Origin: JBBDST01 sp040904765
Lineage (GTDB): Bacteria > Actinomycetota > Nitriliruptoria > Nitriliruptorales > Nitriliruptoraceae
NCBI GenBank assembly: GCA_040904765.1
Contig: JBBDST010000017.1
Location: 1-44,344, forward strand
Length of the DNA stretch: 44,344 nt
Direction of reading: 5' to 3'
Shown here: piece by piece, positions 26,415 to 34,082 of the stretch
Layout of the letters: each line of letters begins with the position of its first letter
Position numbering within the stretch: position 1 is the first letter of the stretch
Notes under the pieces: generated by a model
Seen by the model: only the letters and a program-made list of their open reading frames with translations
Told to the model about the DNA's origin: nothing
Database searches by the model: none
Made by a program: the position numbers and the translations under genes

Positions 26415-27263
26415 TTACTGTCCGTCGAGCAGCGCCTTGGCACGTGCGGCAACCGGGTAGTCAACGAATTCCCCTTGACTCGTAGTCGTCGAGGCGATGC
26501 CTTTTGCTTCAGCTTGCGTAAACGCGTCAATCACCCGCTTAGCCCAAGCGAGTTCTTCATCGCTTGGTTTATACACTTCAACTGCAATAGCCAACTGTTT
26601 GGGGTGCAGAGCCGTCCGACCGATGAAACCCATCTTTTTCCCGGCGATGGTGGTCGTTTCGAATTGTTCGAGGTCAGTGATGAACGGATAGGCGCCGTCG
26701 ATGGCGGCAATGCCGCGCGCCTGACAGTAAATCGGAAACAAGGTGCGAACGACGTCTAGTTCGTGAGCTTGCGGCGTCAACGTCACACCGATGTCAAGGG
26801 TAAAGTCGCCCGGGCCAAACATTGCTGCGGTGACACGGGAAGACGCACTTACGATCGCAGGGATGTCATCGAAACCGCGTGCTGTTTCGATAATGGGCAC
26901 AATCGGTAACGCGCCGGTCGGCAGGCCTTGCTGCTGCTCGGCTGCAGTCATCAGCGCATCCAGCGCTTCAACGTCGGCGGCGGATTGCGCCATGGGTAAC
27001 ACGATGCCAGCGAGTCCGTCGACCACGATAGTGATGATGTCGTCTTCAATGAGGCCGGTCGTCAACGCGTTTACGCGCACCCAACTTTCAATCGGATGGT
27101 CGCGATACTCGGTGACGATGTCGCGAGTGAACACTCTTGCTGTTGCCTTTTCGGCGGTCGCTACGGCGTCTTCAAGATCGAGAATGATTGAGTCGGTGGC
27201 TCCAGCAAAAGCTTTCGGAATTCTGACGGCGTCGTTGCCAGGAACAAACAGCGGGTTTTTCAC
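26415..27263 (-). CDS. CitE-like CoA-ester lyase (HpcH/HpaI aldolase family)
   Basis: 282 residues with the TIM-barrel signature of citrate lyase beta-like proteins. LFVPGNDAVRIPKAF opens the protein, DSIILDLEDAVA and the basic residue in WVRVNAL follow, then IETARGFDDIPAI, GPGDFTLDIGV and GFIGRTALHPKQL near the C-terminus. Relatives cleave or form malyl-, citramalyl- or methylmalyl-CoA esters using a divalent metal. No citrate lyase alpha or gamma genes are nearby, so it is a stand-alone CitE homologue. The GTG start has GGAAGG 7 nt upstream. It is divergent from sufE. Confidence 0.88.
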   Translation of the reverse strand: MKNPLFVPGNDAVRIPKAFAGATDSIILDLEDAVATAEKATARVFTRDIVTEYRDHPIESWVRVNALTTGLIEDDIITIVVDGLAGIVLPMAQSAADVEALDALMTAAEQQQGLPTGALPIVPIIETARGFDDIPAIVSASSRVTAAMFGPGDFTLDIGVTLTPQAHELDVVRTLFPIYCQARGIAAIDGAYPFITDLEQFETTTIAGKKMGFIGRTALHPKQLAIAVEVYKPSDEELAWAKRVIDAFTQAEAKGIASTTTSQGEFVDYPVAARAKALLDGQ

Positions 27264-27405
27264 GGTGTGACCTTCCCGTGCCCAACCGGTGTTGCGGCAA
27301 GGCAGTGTTGTTTAGATTGGATCGTTGCAATTTGAGCCTAGCCTTGCGGTGTAACACTTTTGAACTTGCTGCTTGTGGGCCCCGCAACCGTGAGAGGACT
27401 GCCCT

Positions 27406-27831
27406 GTGAGTTTCCCGCAGCCGTTACGCGATCTGATTGACGAGTTCGCCGCTTTACCGTGGGAACTTAAACTGGAATTTCTGGCTGACTATGCCGCTCA
27501 GCTGCCGCAGCCCTCTACAGCCGCAGTGGCCGATCAGGTTTTTGAAGCGGTTCTCGAATGCCAATCGCCGTTGGCGTTCGCGGTCAGTGTGGGAGCTGAC
27601 GATACGGTCACGTTGGCGTTTCACGTCTCGCCGCATGCGGTTACCGCCAACGGCTATGTGGGTTTGCTATATGCCGGTTTGAACGGCGTGTCGCGTAACG
27701 CAATTTTGGCGATCAATCGTGATATCCCTACTGCGCTGGGTTTGAGTGGTCAACTTTCTCAACAACGTCTCATCGGCTTGCGGGCGGTGCTGTTTCGCAT
27801 GCAACAGCACCTTGCAACTTTGGGCCATTAA
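27406..27831 (+). CDS. sufE: SufE family sulfur acceptor protein
   Basis: 141 residues. The SufE signature is ECQSPLAFAV, in which Cys51 would be the persulfide-accepting residue. It is followed by the family's GYVGLLYAGLNGVS and the LGLSGQLSQQRLIGLRAVL region. SufE takes sulfur from a SufS-type cysteine desulfurase and passes it to the Fe-S scaffold. No desulfurase gene is in the window, so it is an orphan copy. The GTG start has AGAGGA 8 nt upstream. It is convergent with the following lipoprotein gene, with a 16-nt gap. Confidence 0.85.
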   Translation: MSFPQPLRDLIDEFAALPWELKLEFLADYAAQLPQPSTAAVADQVFEAVLECQSPLAFAVSVGADDTVTLAFHVSPHAVTANGYVGLLYAGLNGVSRNAILAINRDIPTALGLSGQLSQQRLIGLRAVLFRMQQHLATLGH

Positions 27832-27847
27832 CGGCAGCGTCGCGGCT

Positions 27848-28816
27848 TTAACTACCGCTTTGTTCGGTAAGTATGACGAGTGCGTCTTGGGCCGTGTCGC
27901 GCAGGGACTCGCCTGCCACTATCCGGGCGTTTAACTGCCCTAATGTTTCGGTGGTGAGCCCACTGGTGAGTGGAGCCAAAATGGCTGTGACTTCTGGGAT
28001 GCGTTGTTCTAGGTCTGCACGCATCTGAAAGACGACAATAAACGCGGGGAACACACCAAGATCGTCTCTCAATGGGCGTAATCCAAGCAGCCAGGCAGTT
28101 CCGTCGGTAGTCGTGGTTAAGCCTGCGACACACTCTCCTGCGGCAACCGCTAACACTGCTTCTTGTGGTGTCGCAGGAATCACCGGCTGGTTGCTGCGCA
28201 CGCTATAGACGGCGAGCAGCGACCGTAGCCCGTCAGGGCGTTCGCGAAATTCGTCATCGACACAAAGGGCAGCTTCGGGATTTACCGACAGGACACTGGC
28301 CAGCTGCGACATGGTGTCAAGCGGCCCCAGTTCACTGTTTGGATCGATGACCAGTGCAAACGTGGCATTTGCGGGCGGTTCACTAAAGCCGGTACCAAAC
28401 GGCGGGGTGAGCCAGATCACGGGCAGGTTCTGATCGAAATCACGAACTGCAGTGAAACTGTCTCTCGGTGAACTAGGCGGATCAGGTCGTGCAAGGACAT
28501 CAAGCCACGACTCGCCGGTGTATGCAACCCTGATGTCGATCCGGTTATCCAGCAAGGCCCGTCGCGCCGCCACATTGCCAGATAAGGTGCGTACTTCTGC
28601 GGGCAAGTTTGCTTGAGCGAATGCAACCACCATAATTTCGGCGATTAACTGTGATTCCGTGTCCGCGCCAGCGCCGATACGTATCGCCGGACGGTCATCA
28701 ATAACTGGCGTGCTCGTGCACGAACTAAGTAGTAGGGCGGCGACAATGACAAACCTCCGCACAATCGACGGAGAGGTATCCCGTACCCTTATCGAACACG
28801 TGATTGTGGAGTTCAC
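27848..28816 (-). CDS. Osmoprotectant/glycine betaine-type ABC substrate-binding lipoprotein
   Basis: About 322 residues. A lipoprotein signal (RRFVIVAALLLSSC, lipobox LSSC, Cys33) is followed by a periplasmic-binding fold like OpuCC/OsmF proteins: IRIGAGADTESQLIAEIMVVAFAQ then RALLDNRIDIRVAYTGESWL. No permease or ATPase gene is adjacent, so it is an orphan. I prefer the GTG at 28816, with AAGG 8 nt upstream; a GTG at 28762 just before the hydrophobic core lacks a ribosome binding site. With the first choice the start codon is 1 nt from that of the divergent lipoprotein gene. Ligand is unknown. Confidence 0.75.
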   Translation of the reverse strand: MNSTITCSIRVRDTSPSIVRRFVIVAALLLSSCTSTPVIDDRPAIRIGAGADTESQLIAEIMVVAFAQANLPAEVRTLSGNVAARRALLDNRIDIRVAYTGESWLDVLARPDPPSSPRDSFTAVRDFDQNLPVIWLTPPFGTGFSEPPANATFALVIDPNSELGPLDTMSQLASVLSVNPEAALCVDDEFRERPDGLRSLLAVYSVRSNQPVIPATPQEAVLAVAAGECVAGLTTTTDGTAWLLGLRPLRDDLGVFPAFIVVFQMRADLEQRIPEVTAILAPLTSGLTTETLGQLNARIVAGESLRDTAQDALVILTEQSGS

Positions 28817-28817
28817 T

Positions 28818-29831
28818 ATGTCTGCCTTACATAAAAATCTTGCGCCGTATACGTCTCGCCTCATTGCGGCTCTAACGCTACTTGTTGTTGGAGGCCTTGT
28901 AGCTGGATGTTCGACGGCGGCTGATGACGCTGCGCCGCCGGTGGAATATCCAAGTGAGCTGTCGATTGCGGTTGCGAGTTTCGATCTTGCGGTCGGTGAA
29001 GATCAGCGGCTCATGGCAGGCGTGTTTACGGCCGAACGACAGCTTGTTATTGGTGGCGAAGTTGAGTTCACGCTGGTCTATTTGGGTGACGCAGATGCTA
29101 CAGCCGGCACGGTTGATGGCCGTTATGACGCAACCTTTTTGCCCGTACCCGGGATCGCGCCAGCTGACTTTGATCCTGACGTGGCTATTCCACAACTGTC
29201 TACCGACACGGGTGCAGGCGTTTATCAAGCTGACGTGACCTTCGCTGATGACGGCTACTGGGGGCTTCAAGTCCGCGCCACTTTCGATGACGGCACGGTG
29301 GCTGAAGGCCAGCAACGTTTCTTCGTCGCTGAAGCAGCAGAAGTGTTGCAAGTTGGCGAATCGATGCCACGTATCGCCAACTTTACGCTTGATGACGTAG
29401 CTCGTGGCACGATCCGTTCGGTAGCGCTTGATTCGCGCGCTCAAAACGATGGCGATCAGATTCCTGATGAGCATCTGCACGACACCAGAATTGTTGATGC
29501 GCTTGATGCCGGCAGGCCTGTTGTTGTACTGGTTGCTACGCCGGTGTACTGCGTCAGTCGCTTTTGTGGCCCACTGGTTGACGTGATTGCGGCCTTGGCA
29601 AACGACTATGGCGATGCGATCGCGTTTGTGCATCTTGAAGTGTGGGAAGATTTTGAGGAGCAACAGTTAAATGACGCGGCGGCAGCGTTGATTCAGACCG
29701 AAACGGGCGGCAACGAACCGTGGCTGTTTGTTGCTGATGAAACCGGCACAGTCATGGCCCGTTTCGATAACGTGCTGGACGAAGCTGAATTGCGGCGTGT
29801 GCTTGACATGCTGCCGACATCGGGGTCGTGA
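28818..29831 (+). CDS. Lipoprotein with Ig-like and thioredoxin-fold domains
   Basis: 337 residues. The signal peptide ends in LVAGC (Cys31). Residues about 45-195 form a beta-rich domain (GVYQADVTFADDGYWGLQVRA), resembling Ig-like extracytoplasmic modules. From about 230 a thioredoxin-like fold follows (PVVVLVATPVYCVSRFCGPLVDV), with Cys245 and Cys250 spaced C-x4-C instead of CxxC. The protein ends WLFVADETGTVMARFDNVLDEAEL. A membrane-anchored thiol/redox or metal-handling role is possible but unproven. The ATG at 28818 has GGAG 6 nt upstream, so the longer in-frame extension to 28659 is rejected. It is coupled to the next gene by TGATG. Confidence 0.78.
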   Translation: MSALHKNLAPYTSRLIAALTLLVVGGLVAGCSTAADDAAPPVEYPSELSIAVASFDLAVGEDQRLMAGVFTAERQLVIGGEVEFTLVYLGDADATAGTVDGRYDATFLPVPGIAPADFDPDVAIPQLSTDTGAGVYQADVTFADDGYWGLQVRATFDDGTVAEGQQRFFVAEAAEVLQVGESMPRIANFTLDDVARGTIRSVALDSRAQNDGDQIPDEHLHDTRIVDALDAGRPVVVLVATPVYCVSRFCGPLVDVIAALANDYGDAIAFVHLEVWEDFEEQQLNDAAAALIQTETGGNEPWLFVADETGTVMARFDNVLDEAELRRVLDMLPTSGS

Positions 29832-30196
29832 TGACTGCGTTTGATGGTGCCGGTGGTTCCGGTCGTGAGCTGATCGTTTCGTTTGCTGACACGGCCAATC
29901 GGATGCGCCGTTTCGCGGTCGCACTTGGCGGGTTGACGCTCGCCCTAGTGGTGTTACGGGCGATGATAAACGCCGGTTTGAGTGGCCAGATGGTGGCAGA
30001 AACAATTGGCCTAGTGCTATTGCTGGCACTTTTTGGTGAAGTGGTGATTGTGGGTTCGGTGACGATTCGTGGCGCACGTCGGGCGGCGAAGGCAGGCCAA
30101 CGGTTGTCGCAAAGTGATGTGGCGCTTGTGCCCCCTCAGGTGAGACGTTGGCTAAACCGCCGGTCTAATGCCCCAGGTCCCCAAAGTCGATCCTAA
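29831..30196 (+). CDS. Small membrane protein of unknown function
   Basis: 121 residues, not recognised. Two hydrophobic segments are visible: FAVALGGLTLALVVLRAMI at about 28-46 and TIGLVLLLALFGEVVIVGSV at about 57-76. A basic cytoplasmic tail follows (RGARRAAKAGQRL, RRWLNRR). The start shares a base with the stop of the thioredoxin-fold lipoprotein gene (TGATG); a GTG at 29828 is an alternative. The two are probably one transcription unit and the proteins may work together at the membrane. The 3' end overlaps the convergent gene by 32 nt. Confidence 0.65.
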   Translation: MTAFDGAGGSGRELIVSFADTANRMRRFAVALGGLTLALVVLRAMINAGLSGQMVAETIGLVLLLALFGEVVIVGSVTIRGARRAAKAGQRLSQSDVALVPPQVRRWLNRRSNAPGPQSRS

Positions 30197-30518
30197 AGGT
30201 CTGCAAGGTGCGGGTTATTTCGGCGCGCACAGCATCGCTATCTCGTGCAAGACGTACATCGGCACGGGGGTACAGTTCGGCGGTTGACGTGTCGGTGACC
30301 CCGAGCAGCCAGCCGTTTTTTTCGGCGAATTCGCCGAAGGCGACGACCCAGGAAACGACACAGCAGTCGCCGTAGTCGTGCACGGTGAAGGTCAAGTAGC
30401 GGTTGAACGTCAGGATTGCAGTGACACTGCGCCGCGATTGTTGCGTGATCGTGAATCCAAGTTCAGTGAGATCGTTAAGAAACTGCGGATCCGGTTCGAT
30501 CTGAGGCTCTTTGGACAC
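30165..30518 (-). CDS. Conserved hypothetical protein, YbjN-like in pattern
   Basis: 117 residues, soluble, no signal or membrane segment. It has an alternating beta/alpha pattern (FLNDLTELGFTITQQSRRSVTAILTFNR then a beta-rich middle and a C-terminal helix EITRTLQTFRIDFG). This is loosely reminiscent of small YbjN/secretion-chaperone-like folds, but that is only an impression. The GTG at 30518 has GGAG 6 nt upstream, so the 177-codon frame reaching 30698 is rejected. It is 64 nt downstream of the zinc-ribbon protein gene. Confidence 0.6.
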   Translation of the reverse strand: MSKEPQIEPDPQFLNDLTELGFTITQQSRRSVTAILTFNRYLTFTVHDYGDCCVVSWVVAFGEFAEKNGWLLGVTDTSTAELYPRADVRLARDSDAVRAEITRTLQTFRIDFGDLGH

Positions 30519-30582
30519 GTTGATCTCCTCGATACCAACGGCGGCGGCGACACCGGACGCGAATAAGCGTACGGTCCATACG

Positions 30583-31401
30583 TTAACGGGGTGCGACGGC
30601 CTCGACTGCCGGGAGATCTTCAGCGCGTTGTTCGGCAAGTTGTTTTTGGGTCGGGTTTGGGTTGTAGCCGCGTACTTCAAGGGTGGTGACTGCCACATCG
30701 CGCACCTGCTGGCCAGGGTAGACAGCCAGCACCGTTAGTTTCAGTGACGTGGTGAGGGTTGGTTCAGGGAGCATGATCTGTTGGCTGATCCGGCCGATGT
30801 CAAGCAGTGAGACTGTACGGGTTATACCGCCGTCAAACGTCAGTTCAACGGTTCGCATCCGTCCATGAGCGTCGTACGTATCCAAACTGGCGTGCACCCC
30901 GTTTGCAATGACAAGCCGTGACACCCACGCCGGTTGGTCCAAACGGAGGAGAATCTGTTCACGGCCAACAAAGCCTAAGGTGGGTGCTTCGCCAAACCAG
31001 GCGGTACTGCTGTCCCCATCCACCATCGCCCTGGCGTTACCAAGCGCGTCCGGGTCATCGCCAGCACCAAGCGTGCCGATTTCGCTGATACTGCGAGCTG
31101 TTTCTGAAGCCAGTTCGCGTTGTGCTGCTGGCATCACGAGTGGGTCTTCTTCGTTGGTGACAAGCAGTCGTGCGATGACGACACCTGCGGCCACAAAGGC
31201 GATGAGCAACAAGAGCACAATAACGCGTCGTACCGCGCGTTTTCTGACCGGTGGCGCCTGTGGCTCAAACGGTGTGTGCGCGTATGGCCAGGCCAGTGGC
31301 GCGTCTAGTTCATCGAGGTCACGGCCACACTGAGGGCACAACACACGTTCAGCAAAGACTGGCGCGGCGCAGGCGTCACAGCGTCGCAACTGCTCAGTCA
31401 T
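30583..31401 (-). CDS. Zinc-ribbon membrane protein with NADase-type (discoidin-like) C-terminal domain
   Basis: 272 residues. The N-terminus has a zinc ribbon (CDAC at 8-11, CPQC at 22-25). A membrane helix follows at about 58-78 (VIVLLLLIAFVAAGVVIARLL). The extracellular part has a beta-sandwich pattern: MVDGDSSTAWFGEA, then REQILLRLDQPAWVSRLVIANGVH, then VELTFDGG. This matches discoidin-like modules annotated as NADase-type glycan-binding domains. It likely links a cytosolic zinc ribbon to an extracellular ligand sensor. Its ATG lies within the last 8 nt of the upstream phosphatase gene. Confidence 0.72.
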   Translation of the reverse strand: MTEQLRRCDACAAPVFAERVLCPQCGRDLDELDAPLAWPYAHTPFEPQAPPVRKRAVRRVIVLLLLIAFVAAGVVIARLLVTNEEDPLVMPAAQRELASETARSISEIGTLGAGDDPDALGNARAMVDGDSSTAWFGEAPTLGFVGREQILLRLDQPAWVSRLVIANGVHASLDTYDAHGRMRTVELTFDGGITRTVSLLDIGRISQQIMLPEPTLTTSLKLTVLAVYPGQQVRDVAVTTLEVRGYNPNPTQKQLAEQRAEDLPAVEAVAPR

Positions 31402-32269
31402 CCTGCCGTCCTTTGCCGCCTGTGTGGGTTTTGATCAACGCGGCAAGTTCGACTGCCCGTAGGGTCGCATGGCGGCGCTGCCACTGACACAAAAGATCGT
31501 TTACACCCGCTGGTCCGGCAATGACCAGCTGCCGATCGCTCCCTGCCACGTGGCGCAGAAAGCTTTGCACCACACCGCCCGCTTCGGTGACGATGAGTGC
31601 GCCTGCGGCCCAATCCCACGTTTTCAACGTCATTTCGAAATAGGCGGTATAACGGCCGCACGCAACCCATGCCAGATCAAGTGCGGCAGCGCCGCCACGA
31701 CGAATATCTCGCACGTGCGGCAGCAGGTCGGCCAACTCGTGACCTTGCGGTTCACGTGCTTTGGCTTCGTACGAAAAACCGGTTGCAATCAAACTTTGGT
31801 GCAACGGCACGTCGGTTGCGCCTGCCAGTGGCGTGCCGTTCAAAAACGCGCCGCCGCCACGTACGGCAGTGAACAGTTCGTCTGCTGCCGGATGGTAAAT
31901 CGCTGCCGCCGCGGTTCCGAAACTATCGACACAGGCGATCGACACACACCACAGCGGGATGCCATACAGAAAATTGACTGTGCCATCAAGTGGGTCAATT
32001 ACCCACCAGTAGCCCGACGTGCTGGGGGTTTCACCCTGCCCTTCTTCGGTGATAATGCCATCGGTAGGAAACGCTTGATGTAACGCTGCCGTGATGTGCT
32101 GTTCGCTAGCACGATCGGCGTTTGATACCGGGTCAGTGAGTGACGTTTTCGTCGTCACGTCAAGTTTTGCCCCTAAGGCCTGCTGGGCGGCATAGTCCGC
32201 CAGCAGCATGCCTGCTTCACGGGCAACGGTGGCGGCGACGTCGCGACGCGCGGAATGTTCGACGTTCAC
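31394..32269 (-). CDS. Inositol monophosphatase family protein
   Basis: 291 residues of the metal-dependent, lithium-sensitive phosphatase superfamily. Motifs include TDPVSNADRASEQHI, IITEEGQG with the metal-binding Glu, WVIDPLDGTVNFLYGIP and WDWAAGALIVTEAGG. Substrates in the family are inositol phosphates, PAP or fructose-1,6-bisphosphate. With a PimB-like mannosyltransferase nearby, inositol-1-phosphate is reasonable but not shown. The GTG at 32269 has GAGG 7 nt upstream; the frame opens 20 codons earlier without need. Confidence 0.88.
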   Translation of the reverse strand: MNVEHSARRDVAATVAREAGMLLADYAAQQALGAKLDVTTKTSLTDPVSNADRASEQHITAALHQAFPTDGIITEEGQGETPSTSGYWWVIDPLDGTVNFLYGIPLWCVSIACVDSFGTAAAAIYHPAADELFTAVRGGGAFLNGTPLAGATDVPLHQSLIATGFSYEAKAREPQGHELADLLPHVRDIRRGGAAALDLAWVACGRYTAYFEMTLKTWDWAAGALIVTEAGGVVQSFLRHVAGSDRQLVIAGPAGVNDLLCQWQRRHATLRAVELAALIKTHTGGKGRQDD

Positions 32270-32381
32270 CAAAAAACCTCGCCACCAGCTCGTTTTGCTG
32301 CACGGTCGGCCCGTCACGACAGGTGACAAACCCTGACCGCTACCCTAGGCGACAATGACGGCAAAGCCGAAAGGGTAGAGC

Positions 32382-32798
32382 GTGGGTGAGGCGACAGGGG
32401 ACATGCCGGCACGGTCTGATGAGGACTGGAAGGCCTATCTTGGCGGGGCTCGTTACGCCGTATTGCGACAGGCCGGCACTGAACCGGCATTTACCGGCGA
32501 ATACTGGGATACAACCACCCCAGGTATCTACCGGTGTGCGGGCTGTGACACGGCCCTGTTTGACGCCGGCACCAAATTTGATGCGCACTGTGGCTGGCCA
32601 AGTTTTTACACGCCAATGACAGACGATGTTGTGAGTGAACATGCCGATGTCAGTCACGGCATGCGGCGGGTCGAAGTGCGTTGCCACGTCTGTGACGGGC
32701 ATCTGGGTCACGTGTTTAACGACGCACCAGAGCAACCGACGGGCCTGCGGTACTGCATCAATTCGCTGTCGTTGCGTCTGGATCCTGCGGAAAATTAA
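32382..32798 (+). CDS. msrB: Peptide-methionine (R)-S-oxide reductase
   Basis: 138 residues. Zinc-binding pairs are CAGC and CHVC. The core has FDAHCGWPSFYTPM, HLGHVFNDAP and the active-site RYCINSLSL. MsrB reduces methionine R-sulfoxide in proteins with thioredoxin. The GTG at 32382 has AAAGGG 6 nt upstream; an ATG at 32403 is an alternative. The 3' end overlaps the convergent acyltransferase gene by 41 nt. Confidence 0.93.
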   Translation: MGEATGDMPARSDEDWKAYLGGARYAVLRQAGTEPAFTGEYWDTTTPGIYRCAGCDTALFDAGTKFDAHCGWPSFYTPMTDDVVSEHADVSHGMRRVEVRCHVCDGHLGHVFNDAPEQPTGLRYCINSLSLRLDPAEN

Positions 32799-33477
32799 CG
32801 GTCGTGCCGTTTTTCACATCGCCGGCGTAACAGTCGACATACGTTTGCCCGGTGATTGTCTGAATGTGTTGGGTAATGACGTTGGTGGCTTGACGCAACG
32901 TTGCTGGATCGTCGCCGCTGCCATAGGTAGCCAAATCAACCGGTGGGGCAAACGTGACGGTGACATGGCCACGTTTTAAAGCTCGTGAGCCTTCCGGCAT
33001 GACCGCACGGGTGCCACTGATGCCGCAGGGAATCACCGGCACGCCAGCACGTAATGCCAGACGTGCGGCACCGGTTTTACCGCGATACAGCTGGCCGTCT
33101 GGGCTGCGGGTGCCTTCGGGATAAATCCCTAACAGCGCGCCGGCCTCAAGCAGTTGGCGACCAGCGTTAAGACTGTCTTGGCTGCGGTCGCCTCCACTGC
33201 GGTGGGTTGGCACTACTCCAACTGCCGAAAAAAACCAGCGGGTACGCCATGACCGAAAGTATTCAACTTTCCCCAGAAAATAGACGGGCCGTGGAATGTC
33301 AAGGGGCATCAAGATCGAGTCGATAAACGACAGATGATTCGGCGTGATGATCGCCGATGTGTCCCGTGGAATATGTTCGAGTCCGACAATGGTCAGGTCG
33401 AGATACCGGTGCAGTATCGATGGCAGGACGCGACGCAACGACCGATATAAGACGGGTGCATCGTCGAGTTGCGACAT
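32758..33477 (-). CDS. plsC: PlsC-family 1-acyl-glycerol-3-phosphate acyltransferase
   Basis: 239 residues. The HX4D motif is NHLSFID and the substrate-binding motif is YPEGTRSPDG, both diagnostic of PlsC/LPLAT enzymes. GVPVIPCGISGTRAVMP follows. It probably acylates lysophosphatidic acid or a glycolipid acceptor at the membrane. The ATG at 33477 (MSQLDD) has AAGGA 8 nt upstream, so the longer frame reaching 33708 is rejected. It is divergent from the next gene. In mycobacteria acyltransferase and PimB-type genes also lie in the same neighbourhood. Confidence 0.88.
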   Translation of the reverse strand: MSQLDDAPVLYRSLRRVLPSILHRYLDLTIVGLEHIPRDTSAIITPNHLSFIDSILMPLDIPRPVYFLGKVEYFRSWRTRWFFSAVGVVPTHRSGGDRSQDSLNAGRQLLEAGALLGIYPEGTRSPDGQLYRGKTGAARLALRAGVPVIPCGISGTRAVMPEGSRALKRGHVTVTFAPPVDLATYGSGDDPATLRQATNVITQHIQTITGQTYVDCYAGDVKNGTTVNFPQDPDATTAN

Positions 33478-33620
33478 TGAGGATTCCTTACGCACAATTA
33501 CCGTCCGTAAACGCCGGTAGCCTAACGAACAATGAGCGAGGTGCTGGCCGTACAGAAACTTTCGAGCCAGACGGACACACCATACCGTTACTCTGTAGAT
33601 GACCGTCTGTGAGGGTAAGC

Positions 33621-34082
33621 GTGGCAGAAGAACTGGGAACTTGGTCGGCCGAACAAGCCCTTGTGCTTGTCGACGTGCTGCAGCGTGCCGGGTTACATCC
33701 TGCGGCACAGCGTGTCCGTGACGGTGTGATTGTCACCGTGCCCGATGACGAAGCAGAAGAAGCAAACCGTCAACTGTTGAACAACATGGATGCGATTGCG
33801 CGCGCTGCTGCGAAACCGTCTGGCGTTGTAGGACCAAAACGGCGTGTTCGGGCGGTGAAGGGGGCAGATAACCCAAACACTGATCCCCGTGCGCTTGCCA
33901 GCGAGCGGATGGCAAAAATTGCCCGCCCGATCGGGCTGATTCTGATTGCCATGTTGCTGTTTGGGGTGCTGCGAAACCCGTTCATTGTGCTGGTGGTGAT
34001 GGGTGGATTGATCTATCTGATCGGCAAACGTGCCCAACGTGATGGTGGTGATAGCGGTTTCGACGACCGACGACGCTGGTAG
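33621..34082 (+). CDS. Hypothetical protein with DUF2007-like N-terminus and C-terminal membrane segment
   Basis: 153 residues. The first 60 residues (LGTWSAEQALVLVDVLQRAGLHP, then VIVTVPDDEAEEANRQLL) resemble the small DUF2007-type signal-transducing domain found near hydrophobic tails. A basic linker follows, then one or two membrane passes (PIGLILIAMLLFGVLRNPFIVLVVMGGLIYLIG). The GTG at 33621 has AGGGTAAGC just upstream; a GTG at 33609 is an alternative. Its stop directly abuts the stop of the convergent S9 peptidase gene (34082/34083). Function unknown. Confidence 0.68.
   Translation: MAEELGTWSAEQALVLVDVLQRAGLHPAAQRVRDGVIVTVPDDEAEEANRQLLNNMDAIARAAAKPSGVVGPKRRVRAVKGADNPNTDPRALASERMAKIARPIGLILIAMLLFGVLRNPFIVLVVMGGLIYLIGKRAQRDGGDSGFDDRRRW

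Noticed and set aside
28878..29663. 261-codon open frame on the minus strand opposite the thioredoxin-fold lipoprotein gene
   Set aside because: The plus-strand protein has a lipobox, signal peptide and ribosome binding site; the antisense frame has none.
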